DNA from: DAOVFN01 sp964607835
Lineage (GTDB): Archaea > Aenigmatarchaeota > Aenigmatarchaeia > QMZP01
Length of the DNA stretch: 64,000 nucleotides
NCBI GenBank assembly: GCA_964607835.1
Contig: CAZSLL010000002.1
Span: 1-64,000, forward strand
Direction of reading: 5' to 3'
Shown piece by piece: positions 8,388 to 15,933 of the stretch. Position numbers and translations under genes: made by a program. How positions within the stretch are numbered: the stretch's first letter is position 1; every line of letters begins with the position of its first letter. Under the pieces are notes generated by a model. It was given only the letters and a program-made list of their open reading frames with translations, made no database searches and had not been told where the DNA came from.

Positions 8388-9317
8388 ATGAAGATTATGG
8401 TTACCGGTCTTGGGGGCCCTGCTGGCACCAACGTGGTGTCCATGCTGCCTGAAGGCTCGGTGGGAGCGGTGTGCGACGCTGACCCGGGAAAGAAGGCCGA
8501 CCTCCAGAGGCTTGGAAAGGGCGGGATTCGGTTCTACACAGTGCCCCACGGGATAAGCAGGGAGGCTTTCGTTAGGGCCGTGAACGAGATAATAAAGAGG
8601 AACAATATAGACGTGGTCATTCCCTGCGTTGACGAGGAGCTCATGGTGTTCTCCTACAGGCCGGAGCACATAAACGCCAGGGTGGTGGTGTCCCCCTACG
8701 AAACCATCAGGGCGTGCAACGACAAGGCCCTTCTGTATGAAACCGTTAATAAGGAGGGTTTCTGCCCCATATACAAAGTTGCAGAATCCAGTCATGACCT
8801 CTCTGCCTTCGGGGAGAGCCCGCTCTTCGTGAAGCCCAGGACAGCCAGGGGAAGCAGGGGGGCCATGATGTTCTCATCGGCCAGTGAGGTGCCTGATGAC
8901 CTGATAAACAAGGGCAACGTGTTCTGCGAATACCTCCCCGGTCAGGAGTACACGGTTGACGTGCTCTGCGATTTCCAGGGAGAGCCCTTTGTCATAGTCC
9001 CCAGGAAGAGGCTGGTGGTGGCCGTGGGCAAGTCCATGAGGGGCGAAACCATGAGGCATCCGGATATCGAGGAAAGGGTTAAAAAGCTATGCCGCATTCT
9101 AAGGTTCATAGGTCCGTCCAACATGCAGTTCAAGGAGGCAGCGGACGGGGCCATGAAGCTCGTGGAGATAAACCCAAGGTTCTCCGGCGGGCTTCCCATA
9201 ACAGCAGAGGCAGGGGCCAACACCCCGGAGCTCCTTTACATGCTCCTGAAGGGGAAGAGGCCAGAACCCCCTGAATGGAGGGAGGGGGTCTTCGAGAACA
9301 CCCTGGCCCTGCACTGA
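8388..9317 (+). CDS. ATP-grasp domain ligase
   Basis: A 309-residue ATP-grasp protein of the carbamoyl-phosphate synthase/carboxylate-amine ligase type. It begins MKIMVTGLGGPAGTNVV, a nucleotide-fold pre-ATP-grasp domain. LFVKPRTARGSRG is the ATP-binding lysine loop, FCEYLPGQEYTVDVL follows, and LVEINPRFSGG holds the metal-binding Glu/Asn. These enzymes join a carboxylate to an amine or similar group through an acyl phosphate; the substrate is unknown. ATG 8388 is chosen because GGTGA (8379-8383) overlaps the stop of the upstream transferase gene and sits 4 bp before it. The open frame extends upstream but only inside that gene. Its place between a GlcNAc-1-P transferase and a PIG-L deacetylase suggests amidation of a surface sugar or lipid (inference). 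Confidence 0.88.
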   Translation: MKIMVTGLGGPAGTNVVSMLPEGSVGAVCDADPGKKADLQRLGKGGIRFYTVPHGISREAFVRAVNEIIKRNNIDVVIPCVDEELMVFSYRPEHINARVVVSPYETIRACNDKALLYETVNKEGFCPIYKVAESSHDLSAFGESPLFVKPRTARGSRGAMMFSSASEVPDDLINKGNVFCEYLPGQEYTVDVLCDFQGEPFVIVPRKRLVVAVGKSMRGETMRHPDIEERVKKLCRILRFIGPSNMQFKEAADGAMKLVEINPRFSGGLPITAEAGANTPELLYMLLKGKRPEPPEWREGVFENTLALH

Positions 9318-9327
9318 GGAAGATAAC

Positions 9328-9936
9328 ATGGACATACTCGCAATCGGCGCGCATCCCGACGACATCGAGTTCGGCTGCGCGGGCACCATAATGAGGCACG
9401 TTAAGAGAGGCGACAGGGTTACCTTCGTGGTCATGAGCAGGGGGGAAAAGGGCGGCAACGGCGATGAGCGGGCCCAGGAGGGGAAGGAGGCGGCCAGGAA
9501 GATTGGCGCTGAAATCCACATACTCGAATTCCCTGACACCGAGATTCCCCAGAGCCACGAGGCCATAGAGAGTCTGGAGAAGATAATAAAGGACACGATG
9601 CCAAGGAGGGTGTACACCCATTCTGTGAAGGACACCCACCAGGACCACCGCAACACGGCATACGTCACGCTTTCCGCAGCCAGGTTCGTGCCCGAGATAT
9701 TCGCCTACGAGTCCCCGAGCCTCTACCTCAACTTCGCCCCCAACTACTATGTGGACATCACATCCTACATAGACAGGAAGATAGATGTCCTGGGCAAGTT
9801 CACCAGCCAGAACAGCAAGGACTACATGAAAATCAATGCCATCAGGGGCCTAAGCCAGTTCAGGGGCCTGGCCCCCTCGGTGAGCCACGCCGAGGCCTTC
9901 GAGGTCATACGGATACTCAAGTCAGACAGCATATAG
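9328..9936 (+). CDS. PIG-L/LmbE-family N-deacetylase
   Basis: A 202-residue zinc-dependent deacetylase of the PIG-L family. MDILAIGAHPDDIEFGCAGT carries His9, Asp11 and Asp12. THSVKDTHQDHRN supplies the third zinc ligand, probably His107. Relatives remove acetyl from GlcNAc in GlcNAc-phosphatidylinositol, mycothiol precursors, bacillithiol and cell-surface sugars. Starting 10 bp after the ATP-grasp stop, it shares a transcript with a GlcNAc-1-P transferase, so a lipid-linked or nucleotide-linked GlcNAc is a reasonable substrate guess. It appears cytoplasmic: no signal peptide is seen. Confidence 0.92.
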   Translation: MDILAIGAHPDDIEFGCAGTIMRHVKRGDRVTFVVMSRGEKGGNGDERAQEGKEAARKIGAEIHILEFPDTEIPQSHEAIESLEKIIKDTMPRRVYTHSVKDTHQDHRNTAYVTLSAARFVPEIFAYESPSLYLNFAPNYYVDITSYIDRKIDVLGKFTSQNSKDYMKINAIRGLSQFRGLAPSVSHAEAFEVIRILKSDSI

Positions 9937-9944
9937 GTAATAAT

Positions 9945-10202
9945 ATGGGCTTTTTCACAGAGCGTAGCGGCATATCTCCCAAGGAGTGGGATGCCGTGAA
10001 ATCCACGCTCACTGAGAATGGTTTATCCATAGAAAGGGAATACATAGTCAATTCTGACGGGCTTAGGCTCGGCATGTATTTCTCGCGCGGCTACCCTGAA
10101 ACAGATTCCTGCTATGTTTCTGTCCGCGAGTGCCCACCACAGGAATGCATTGATGATGTCGCAAATCTCAGGAAGGCCCTCAAGCAGGCTACCTCTTGCT
10201 GA
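9945..10202 (+). CDS. Hypothetical small protein, 85 residues
   Basis: No family recognised. It starts 8 bp after the PIG-L stop with GGTAAT before the ATG, so it probably ends the glycan operon. The product is soluble-looking, with four cysteines, two of them in ECPPQEC, and a C-terminal CxxC-less tail ending in Cys. Its 3' end overlaps the convergent carbamoyltransferase gene by 14 bp. Codon use matches its neighbours (AGG, ATA), which supports it being coding. Confidence 0.55.
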   Translation: MGFFTERSGISPKEWDAVKSTLTENGLSIEREYIVNSDGLRLGMYFSRGYPETDSCYVSVRECPPQECIDDVANLRKALKQATSC

Positions 10203-11928
10203 TTAGCCAGTTTCCCAGGGCAAGGTGCTCCAGCCCGGTGACCTCAAGCGTTCTTATTGCGTCCCCTGGGGAGCAAACAATTGGGTATCCGTGCAGGTTG
10301 AACGAGGTGTTGAGGAACCCGCCCTCTCCGGTCTCTGACTCAAAGCTCTTCAGGACCCTGTGATAGCCAGGGTTCCATGATTTCTCCACCACCTGGGGCC
10401 TTGCCGTGAAGTCATACTGGTGCAGTGCGGCCCTCAGGGCCTCTTTTCCGCGCTCTGTTGTGTTGAATGACACTATCATGTAAGGGGCCCTGAATCCCCT
10501 GGGGTTCTCTATGTAGTCCCTCTCCCGCTCCTTCCTTATGCTCGGGGCGAATGGCATCCAGAAATCCCTGTTCTTCACGGCCTCGTTTATCTTCATGACG
10601 ACCTCCCTGTTCCTGGCGTCCGCGAGTATGCTCCTGTTTCCCAGGGACCTGGCCCCCCACTCGCACCTTCCCGCGAACCTTGCCACCACCTCGCCCTGTG
10701 CGAGCCTCTCGCCCACCAGGCCGTCTATGTCACCGTGCTGTTCCACAGAGCACTTCTCACCAATCCCCGAGTCCTTGATGGCCTGGCTTACCTGCCCGTC
10801 CGTGTACTCGGGGCCCAGGTACAGGTGCCCGAGAGGCTCCACTCCAGGGGCTTCTCCTTCATCCCGGCACATATCCACGTGCCTCTGGAGGCCTGCCCCT
10901 ATCGCAAGGCTCTCGTCCCCGCACGATGGCATGACAAAGAAGTCCCTTACCTCGGGAAGCTCCATGAGCCTCTGATTGGCCTTGACGTTCATGAACAGCC
11001 CGCCCGCAAGGCATATGTCCCTGATTCCGTAGTGCTCGATTATGTTCCTTATCCATTGGGTAAGCATGTCCTCGAGGAAGAGCTGGAGCCCGCCCGCAAT
11101 GTTGTCGAAGCGCTCCCCTGCGAACACCCTCTGGAGATGGTCAAGGTACTGCCACTTCCAGACGCCGCTGGTGTTCTCGAACATGAGAGGGTTCTTGGGG
11201 CTTATCCTGGCCATCTTGCTGAACTCTTTGTAGGTACCCTGGATGTGCTCCTTCTTGGAGTAGGGGGCGAGGCCCATGACCTTGTACTCGTGGGAAAGTG
11301 GCTTCATGCCCAGGAACTCCGTCACCCTGGAGTAGAGCTCTCCCAGGGAATTGTAGTTCGAGATGCTGAGCTCTCTTCTTATTTCGCTTCCCTCCCCGAT
11401 ATTTATGGTAGCGGACACTGCGTCACCTGAGCCGTCGGCTGTTATGACCAGGGCCCGCTTCCTCCTGAACCATTTTGGATGATAGGCAGTAGCGGCATGA
11501 GCAAGGTGGTGCTCGCACTGGCTTATTTCAGCCCTCACCCCGTTGTCCCGCACCACCTTCTTTATCTGCTCTATGTGCCTGAACCTGCCCAGAAGCCTGA
11601 CCGACGGCCCCACCCAGCGGTCAGAGCGCAGGAATCCCTTCGGCAGAAGCCTGGAGCCCCTTCCGAACGCCCTTCTGGGAATACTCTTTCTCCCTGACTC
11701 CATTGACGTCACTGGATTGATGAGCGAGGGCACTACCACGCTGTCCACTTCCCCGGGACTCACGCCCGCTGTCCTGAGGGCTTCCCTTATTGCCAGGGCA
11801 GGAACCCCGCCCCACTCCTTGACCCTGTTGAGCCTCTCCTCGCTTATGGACGAAAGGATTTTCCCGTCCCTCACCACGGCAGCGGTGGCTGTGTGCCCGT
11901 CGTGCACAGAAAGTATGGTCCTGCTCAT
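10189..11928 (-). CDS. NodU/CmcH-type carbamoyltransferase
   Basis: A 579-residue enzyme of the NodU/CmcH/TobZ family. Members transfer carbamoyl from carbamoyl phosphate, through carbamoyl-adenylate, to a hydroxyl on a sugar or other small molecule. The N-terminal Kae1-like fold begins ILSVHDGHTATAAVV and includes the metal/substrate motif CEHHLAHA (His140, His141, His144), LVITADGSGDAVS and LAGGLFMNVKANQ. The C-terminal domain shows RCEWGARSLGNRSILAD and the terminal EGGFLNTSFNLHGYPIV. ATG 11928 is preferred over 11940: the minus-strand TATA (11960-11951) sits about 27 bp before 11928, so the mRNA would start after 11940, and family members begin close to this methionine. Its acceptor is unknown; a surface-glycan sugar would suit the neighbouring operon. 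Confidence 0.93.
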   Translation of the reverse strand: MSRTILSVHDGHTATAAVVRDGKILSSISEERLNRVKEWGGVPALAIREALRTAGVSPGEVDSVVVPSLINPVTSMESGRKSIPRRAFGRGSRLLPKGFLRSDRWVGPSVRLLGRFRHIEQIKKVVRDNGVRAEISQCEHHLAHAATAYHPKWFRRKRALVITADGSGDAVSATINIGEGSEIRRELSISNYNSLGELYSRVTEFLGMKPLSHEYKVMGLAPYSKKEHIQGTYKEFSKMARISPKNPLMFENTSGVWKWQYLDHLQRVFAGERFDNIAGGLQLFLEDMLTQWIRNIIEHYGIRDICLAGGLFMNVKANQRLMELPEVRDFFVMPSCGDESLAIGAGLQRHVDMCRDEGEAPGVEPLGHLYLGPEYTDGQVSQAIKDSGIGEKCSVEQHGDIDGLVGERLAQGEVVARFAGRCEWGARSLGNRSILADARNREVVMKINEAVKNRDFWMPFAPSIRKERERDYIENPRGFRAPYMIVSFNTTERGKEALRAALHQYDFTARPQVVEKSWNPGYHRVLKSFESETGEGGFLNTSFNLHGYPIVCSPGDAIRTLEVTGLEHLALGNWLISKR

Positions 11929-11950
11929 ATGCAAAAACATGAACGTGCAG

Positions 11951-11960
11951 ATATATATTA
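11951..11960 (-). promoter_or_regulatory. TATA box of the carbamoyltransferase gene
   Basis: TAATATATAT on the minus strand, about 27 bp before ATG 11928; predicts a leaderless mRNA and decides between the two candidate starts. Confidence 0.55.
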
Positions 11961-12030
11961 GTAAAAAGGGCCCAGTGGAGTTCGGGGATTGCCGATTGGG
12001 GGTAAGGCCATTTAAAAACCTTTCGGTGCC

Positions 12031-12039
12031 CTTTATATA
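12031..12039 (+). promoter_or_regulatory. TATA box of the mevalonate operon
   Basis: CTTTATATA, giving an expected start of transcription near 12058-12062 and a leader of about 30 nt before ATG 12092. That leader contains the hairpin listed next. Confidence 0.5.
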
Positions 12040-12065
12040 TCACGCGTTTCTACTCTCACGAGGTG

Positions 12066-12081
12066 CCGGCCTGCGGGCCGG
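12066..12081 (+). other. GC-rich hairpin in HMG-CoA synthase leader
   Basis: CCGGCC-TGCG-GGCCGG forms a perfect 6-bp all-GC stem with a tetraloop. It ends 10 nt before the ATG at 12092 and follows a GGTG at 12062-12065. In RNA it would occupy most of the short leader and could limit ribosome access. Confidence 0.45.
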
Positions 12082-12091
12082 GGGTTTTGGC

Positions 12092-13129
12092 ATGGACATA
12101 GGAATAGTAGGCTACGGAGCGTACATCCCCAGGTACCGCATAGCTGTCGAGGAGATAGCAAGGGTATGGGGCGAGAACGCAGACAACTACAGGAATGGCC
12201 TCATGGTCAACGAGAAAAGCGTCCCTGGAATGGACGAGGACACAATCACCATCTCCGTGGAGGCCGGGAAGAACGCCCTGCTCAGGGCAGGCGTGGATCC
12301 CCAGAAAGTGGGCGCGATTTACATAGGCAGCGAGAGCCACCCCTATGCCGTGAAGCCCTCAGGGACAGTGGTGGCAGAGGCCCTGGGCCTCAGCAGGAAC
12401 CTCATGTGCGCTGACTTCGAGTTCGCGTGCAAGGCAGGCACCGCAGCCATGCAGGTGTGCTACTCCCTTGTGAAATCCGGCATGATTGACTACGGCATGG
12501 CCATAGGCGCTGACACCTCCCAGGGAAGGCCAGGGGACGCCCTTGAGTACACCGCTGCAGCGGGCGGCGCAGCCTTCCTCATAGGAAAGGACCCCCTCGC
12601 TGTCCTCGAGGACACGTGCTCCTTCACCACTGACACCTCTGACTTCTGGAGGAGGAACATGGAGGACTACCCCAAGCACGGGGCCAGGTTCACCGGAAGG
12701 CCCGCCTACTTCAAGCACGTCACCTCAGCTGCAAAGTCCCTTCTCGATAGGACCGGGACAGAGCCCAAGGACTACGACCACGCCATATTCCACATGCCCA
12801 ACGGAAAGTTCCCCACTACCGCAGCAAAGGGGCTTGGCTTCACGCCAGAGCAGATGAAGCATGGCCTGGTGGTCACGAGGATAGGCAACTGCTACTCAGG
12901 CGCCAGTCCGCTGGGGCTGAGCAATGTCCTGGACGCCGCTGAGCCAGGGCAGAGAATATTCATGGTCTCATACGGCTCAGGGGCGGGCTCAGACGCCTTC
13001 AGCTTCAGGATAACTGACAGGATAAAAGAGAGGAGAGGGAAAGCCCCGGGCACAGAGCACTACATCGCAAAGAAGCACAACATCGACTACGGCATGTACG
13101 TCAAGCTAAGGGGCAAGCTCAAGATGTGA
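12092..13129 (+). CDS. Hydroxymethylglutaryl-CoA synthase, archaeal type
   Basis: Condenses acetyl-CoA with acetoacetyl-CoA to HMG-CoA, committing carbon to the mevalonate route and thus to archaeal isoprenoid lipids. The 345-residue protein starts MDIGIVGYGAYIPRYRI, the usual archaeal N terminus. It carries the nucleophile Cys113 in FEFACKAGTAAM, the upstream acid near VNEKSVPGMDED, the catalytic His in AIFHMPNGKFP, and the C-terminal GNCYSGASPLGL and VSYGSGAGSDAF loops. An in-frame opening far upstream runs antisense to the carbamoyltransferase gene and is not credible. Downstream lie a small orphan, thiolase and DUF35 protein, the standard archaeal arrangement in which acetoacetyl-CoA is channelled from thiolase to synthase. 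Confidence 0.95.
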   Translation: MDIGIVGYGAYIPRYRIAVEEIARVWGENADNYRNGLMVNEKSVPGMDEDTITISVEAGKNALLRAGVDPQKVGAIYIGSESHPYAVKPSGTVVAEALGLSRNLMCADFEFACKAGTAAMQVCYSLVKSGMIDYGMAIGADTSQGRPGDALEYTAAAGGAAFLIGKDPLAVLEDTCSFTTDTSDFWRRNMEDYPKHGARFTGRPAYFKHVTSAAKSLLDRTGTEPKDYDHAIFHMPNGKFPTTAAKGLGFTPEQMKHGLVVTRIGNCYSGASPLGLSNVLDAAEPGQRIFMVSYGSGAGSDAFSFRITDRIKERRGKAPGTEHYIAKKHNIDYGMYVKLRGKLKM

Positions 13130-13134
13130 TTTTC

Positions 13135-13362
13135 ATGGACAAGAGAACCAAATTCATTAAGGATTTCGAGAAATACAATCCAGGATGGGGAGAAGAAATG
13201 GCGCGATGGGTCTCAGAATCAGAGGCAAGCCGCGAATCAAGGTCCTGCACAGGATATTTCCGAATTGAGCCTGCGGACGGGACCATGGAGGCCGCCATAT
13301 ACAAAGCAGGCAAGGTAGTTGGTGAGTACATCTGGAAAATGCCCAAGGAGTCATCATTATGA
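13135..13362 (+). CDS. Hypothetical 75-residue protein in mevalonate operon
   Basis: A small, charged, soluble protein (MDKRTKFIKDFEKYNPGWG...). It starts 5 bp after the HMG-CoA synthase stop, and its own stop overlaps the thiolase start in an ATGA. I use ATG 13135; an in-frame GTG at 13126 overlapping the synthase stop is possible. It is tryptophan- and glutamate-rich with one cysteine and no membrane segment. I do not recognise a family. The tight coupling on both sides argues that it is a real gene, possibly an accessory subunit of the thiolase/synthase complex (inference). Confidence 0.65.
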   Translation: MDKRTKFIKDFEKYNPGWGEEMARWVSESEASRESRSCTGYFRIEPADGTMEAAIYKAGKVVGEYIWKMPKESSL

Positions 13363-14531
13363 CGCGCAAGGTAGCAATAATAGGAGCAGGGTACACGAAG
13401 TTCGGCGAGCAGTGGGAGCGGTCGCTCAGGGACCTCTCCAAGGAGGCCGGCGCCCTTGCCCTCTCTGACTCAGGTGTTTCAGGAAAGGACATCCAGGCCC
13501 TTTACGTGGGCAACATGTCAGCAGGCAGGTTCATAGGCCAGGAGCACCTGGGTTCCCTGGCTGCAGACCAGGCAGGTCTTCTCCCGCTTCCCGCCACAAG
13601 GGTGGAGGCTGCCTGCGCCTCAGGCGCCCTGGCCTTCAGGAGCGCTGTCCTGGCCATACAGAGCGGCAAATATGATGTTGTCATGGCAGCGGGCGCAGAG
13701 AAGATGACTGACCTCAGCGGAACCGACGCCATAGCCACGCTCATGGGAGCGGGCGACCAGGAATGGGAATCCTCAGTGGGCCTTACCTTCACAGGCCTCT
13801 ACGCCCTCATGGCAAGGGCCCACATGCACAGACATGGAACCACCAGAGAGCAGATGGCCATGGTAAGCGTCAACAACCACAGAAACGGGGTGAGCAACGA
13901 AAGGGCCCAGTTCAGGTTCGAGACCACGGCTGACAAGGTACTGAAATCCCCCATGATAGCAGACCCCCTCACGCTCATGGACTGCTCGCCGCTCACAGAC
14001 GGCGGCGCTGCAGTCGTCCTGGCGTCAGAGGAATTCGCCAGGAAGCTCGACAGTCCCGTGTGGGTAATGAGCTCCAGCCAGGCCAGCGACACCCTTGCTC
14101 TGCACGACAGGAAAAGCCTTACCAGCATAGGAGCAACCAGGTCAGCGGCCGCAGAAGCCTACAGGGAGACGGGTCTGAAGCCAAAGGACATTGACCTGGC
14201 AGAGGTGCACGACTGTTTTTCCATAAACGAGATAATCGCTCTCGAGGACCTGGGGTTCTGCGAGCCTGGAAAGGCAGGCAGGTTCGTGGAGCAGGGGCAC
14301 ATAGCCAGGGAAGGCCAGATGCCCGTGAACACCACAGGCGGGCTCAAGTCAGTTGGCCACCCGGTCGGAGCCACCGGGCTGAGGCAGCTTGCTGACCTCA
14401 CATTCCAGCTCAGGGGCAAATATGGCCCTCTCCAGGTAAAAGGGGCAAGGAGGGGGCTTGCACTGAACATAGGGGGTAGCGGGGCCACTGCCGTTGTGAG
14501 CATACTCGGCAGCAATGACGCCCTGCGGTGA
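13359..14531 (+). CDS. Acetyl-CoA C-acetyltransferase, archaeal thiolase
   Basis: A 390-residue thiolase that makes acetoacetyl-CoA from two acetyl-CoA for HMG-CoA synthesis. The nucleophile is Cys86 in RVEAACASGALAF. The conserved His lies in GGLKSVGHPVGATGLRQ, and VHDCFSINEI matches the SCP2-type archaeal thiolase group. The second cysteine of classical thiolases (CxGGG) is replaced by LNIGGSGAT near the C terminus, as in archaeal enzymes that work in complex with HMG-CoA synthase and a DUF35 bridge. The start codon overlaps the stop of the small upstream gene (ATGA). A strong hairpin follows in the 76-bp gap before the DUF35 gene. Confidence 0.94.
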   Translation: MTRKVAIIGAGYTKFGEQWERSLRDLSKEAGALALSDSGVSGKDIQALYVGNMSAGRFIGQEHLGSLAADQAGLLPLPATRVEAACASGALAFRSAVLAIQSGKYDVVMAAGAEKMTDLSGTDAIATLMGAGDQEWESSVGLTFTGLYALMARAHMHRHGTTREQMAMVSVNNHRNGVSNERAQFRFETTADKVLKSPMIADPLTLMDCSPLTDGGAAVVLASEEFARKLDSPVWVMSSSQASDTLALHDRKSLTSIGATRSAAAEAYRETGLKPKDIDLAEVHDCFSINEIIALEDLGFCEPGKAGRFVEQGHIAREGQMPVNTTGGLKSVGHPVGATGLRQLADLTFQLRGKYGPLQVKGARRGLALNIGGSGATAVVSILGSNDALR

Positions 14532-14547
14532 TAATCTTGGGTGATAT

Positions 14548-14577
14548 GTGCCCGCCATCCCTGGACGGATGGGGCAC
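14548..14577 (+). other. Stem-loop between thiolase and DUF35 genes
   Basis: GTGCC pairs with GGCAC and CCATCC with GGATGG, giving 11 bp with a 2-nt bulge (CG) and the loop CTGGAC. No run of T follows, so it is not a standard terminator. It could protect an mRNA end or set the ratio of enzyme to bridge protein. Confidence 0.45.
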
Positions 14578-14607
14578 GTTGCCTGAATAAAATGTTAAGG
14601 TGATGAT

Positions 14608-15012
14608 ATGGTCCACACATCAAGCGTTCCCCTGTTCTGGAGAATCCAGAGAAACAGGTACAGGCTGATAGGCACTAAATGCGGCACCTGCGGGAAGGCA
14701 TTCTTTCCGCCCAGGGACTTCTGCCCTGACTGCAGAAGGGCAGGAAAGATACAGGAGCTCGCCTTCTCAGGAAAGGGAAAGATAGTGTCCCACACCACCA
14801 TAAGGATTCCCCCCAAGGGATTCGAGCAGTACACCCCCTACGTGGTTGCCATAATCGAGCTCGACGAGGGTACCAGGATATCCGGACAGGTAATCAACGA
14901 CCCAAAAGAGGTGGAAATCGGCAAAAGGGTGTCCCCTGTCTTCAGGAAGATGCAGGAGGACGGGGTCTCAGGCCTCATCCAGTACGGGCTCAAGTTCGAG
15001 CTCGTGAAGTGA
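14608..15012 (+). CDS. DUF35 zinc-ribbon/OB-fold protein
   Basis: A 134-residue protein with an N-terminal helix, a rubredoxin-like zinc ribbon (CGTCGK and CPDC, four cysteines at about residues 25-42) and a C-terminal OB fold (GKIVSHTTIRIPP to the end). In archaeal acetoacetyl-CoA thiolase/HMG-CoA synthase complexes this family bridges the two enzymes and binds CoA, so intermediate passes through a shared site. GGTGAT precedes the ATG. Last gene of the mevalonate operon. Confidence 0.92.
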   Translation: MVHTSSVPLFWRIQRNRYRLIGTKCGTCGKAFFPPRDFCPDCRRAGKIQELAFSGKGKIVSHTTIRIPPKGFEQYTPYVVAIIELDEGTRISGQVINDPKEVEIGKRVSPVFRKMQEDGVSGLIQYGLKFELVK

Positions 15013-15042
15013 CTGATGCGTGGGAACAGAGCACGGATAAGC

Positions 15043-15051
15043 TTTTATATT
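15043..15051 (+). promoter_or_regulatory. TATA box of the MinD-like gene
   Basis: TTTTATATT, centred about 24 bp before ATG 15071; no Shine-Dalgarno is visible. A leaderless mRNA is predicted. Confidence 0.55.
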
Positions 15052-15070
15052 ATCCACGTCATTTCTAGAT

Positions 15071-15817
15071 ATGGAAAAGATTATTGGCATAGTCTCAGGA
15101 AAGGGCGGGGTGGGAAAGACCACCTTCACGGCCAACCACGGACTGGCCATGAACCAGATGGGCAAGGACGTGGTGGCAGTGGACGCTGACCTCTCCACTT
15201 CCAACCTGGGCCTCCAGCTCGGGTTCTACCAGTTCCCTTTGGGCCTCCAGGACGCCCTGGAGGGAAACATTGGCATACTCAACGCCATCTACACCCATCC
15301 CTCAGGACTTAAGGTAGTTCCCGCCTCTATATCACTCAATTACCTCAGCAAGAACCCCACCCCGTACAGGCTCAAGTCCGTGCTGAGCGACCTCAACGGC
15401 ATAGTACTCATTGACTCCCCCCCGGGGCTCAGGGACGACGCGCTCCTGGTACTCAAGGCCTGCGACGACATACTCATAGTGACAAACCCTGAGATTCCCG
15501 CTGTCACAGACGCCCTCAAGGTCATAAAGGTGGCCAGGGAGATGGGCAAGGAGCCCTTGGGAATAGTTATCAACAGGGCCAGGGACAAGTTCGAGTTGTC
15601 CACTCAGGAAATCGAGGAGATGTGCGACCTCAACGTCATAGGCAGGGTGCCTGATGACAGGGACGTCAAGAGGAGCATGTTCGAGAAGACCCCCATAGTC
15701 TCATTCAAGCCCCACTCCAGGGCCTCCATAGAGCTCAACAGGATTGCAGCCGCCATCATAGGCGGGGAGTACACCCCTCCCAGGATGGCCGGTCTCAAGA
15801 GGGCCCTCAGGAGATAG
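15071..15817 (+). CDS. MinD/ParA-family ATPase
   Basis: A 248-residue deviant-Walker ATPase. GKGGVGKTT (residues 10-18) contains the signature lysine Lys11. VAVDADLSTSNLGLQLG, then IVLIDSPPGL (Walker B region) and GIVINRARD complete the family motifs. MinD-like proteins dimerise on membranes or other partners with ATP and position cell structures. The C terminus ends in basic residues (RMAGLKRALRR), which could form a membrane-targeting amphipathic helix as in MinD. No MinC or MinE partner is present. It lies next to the regulator and the giant surface operon, so it may place that machine on the cell (inference). Stand-alone MinD homologues are common in archaea, so a general role is also possible. 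Confidence 0.9.
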   Translation: MEKIIGIVSGKGGVGKTTFTANHGLAMNQMGKDVVAVDADLSTSNLGLQLGFYQFPLGLQDALEGNIGILNAIYTHPSGLKVVPASISLNYLSKNPTPYRLKSVLSDLNGIVLIDSPPGLRDDALLVLKACDDILIVTNPEIPAVTDALKVIKVAREMGKEPLGIVINRARDKFELSTQEIEEMCDLNVIGRVPDDRDVKRSMFEKTPIVSFKPHSRASIELNRIAAAIIGGEYTPPRMAGLKRALRR

Positions 15818-15873
15818 GCCCTCCCTGCTTCTCAGGTAACATCTCAAAAGAGGCGTGTAGTGCAACAACGCCC

Positions 15874-15918
15874 ACCGACGTCTACCGACACTTTCCGACA
15901 AAGGTGATTGCTATCGGT
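15874..15918. promoter_or_regulatory. Helically phased ACCGACA repeats
   Basis: ACCGACG (15874), ACCGACA (15884) and TCCGACA (15894) recur at exactly 10-bp steps, followed by the inverted TATCGGT (15912-15918, complement ACCGATA). The same heptamer occurs in the regulator promoter at 16412-16418. They lie between the MinD-like gene and the 3' end of the convergent regulator gene, and look like an array of protein-binding half-sites on one face of the helix. Confidence 0.5.
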
Positions 15919-15933
15919 TGAACAATTAGTGTT

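Noticed and set aside
10735..11430. Long plus-strand reading frame inside the carbamoyltransferase gene
   Set aside because: It is the shadow of a well-conserved enzyme in a GC-rich genome; the translation has no recognisable domain and no start signal.
11543..12091. N-terminal extension of the HMG-CoA synthase frame by about 180 codons
   Set aside because: It runs antisense through the carbamoyltransferase gene and both promoters, and the archaeal synthase family begins at the methionine encoded at 12092.
14548..14577. Stem-loop as an intrinsic terminator
   Set aside because: No T-run follows, and the next gene completes the same pathway complex.
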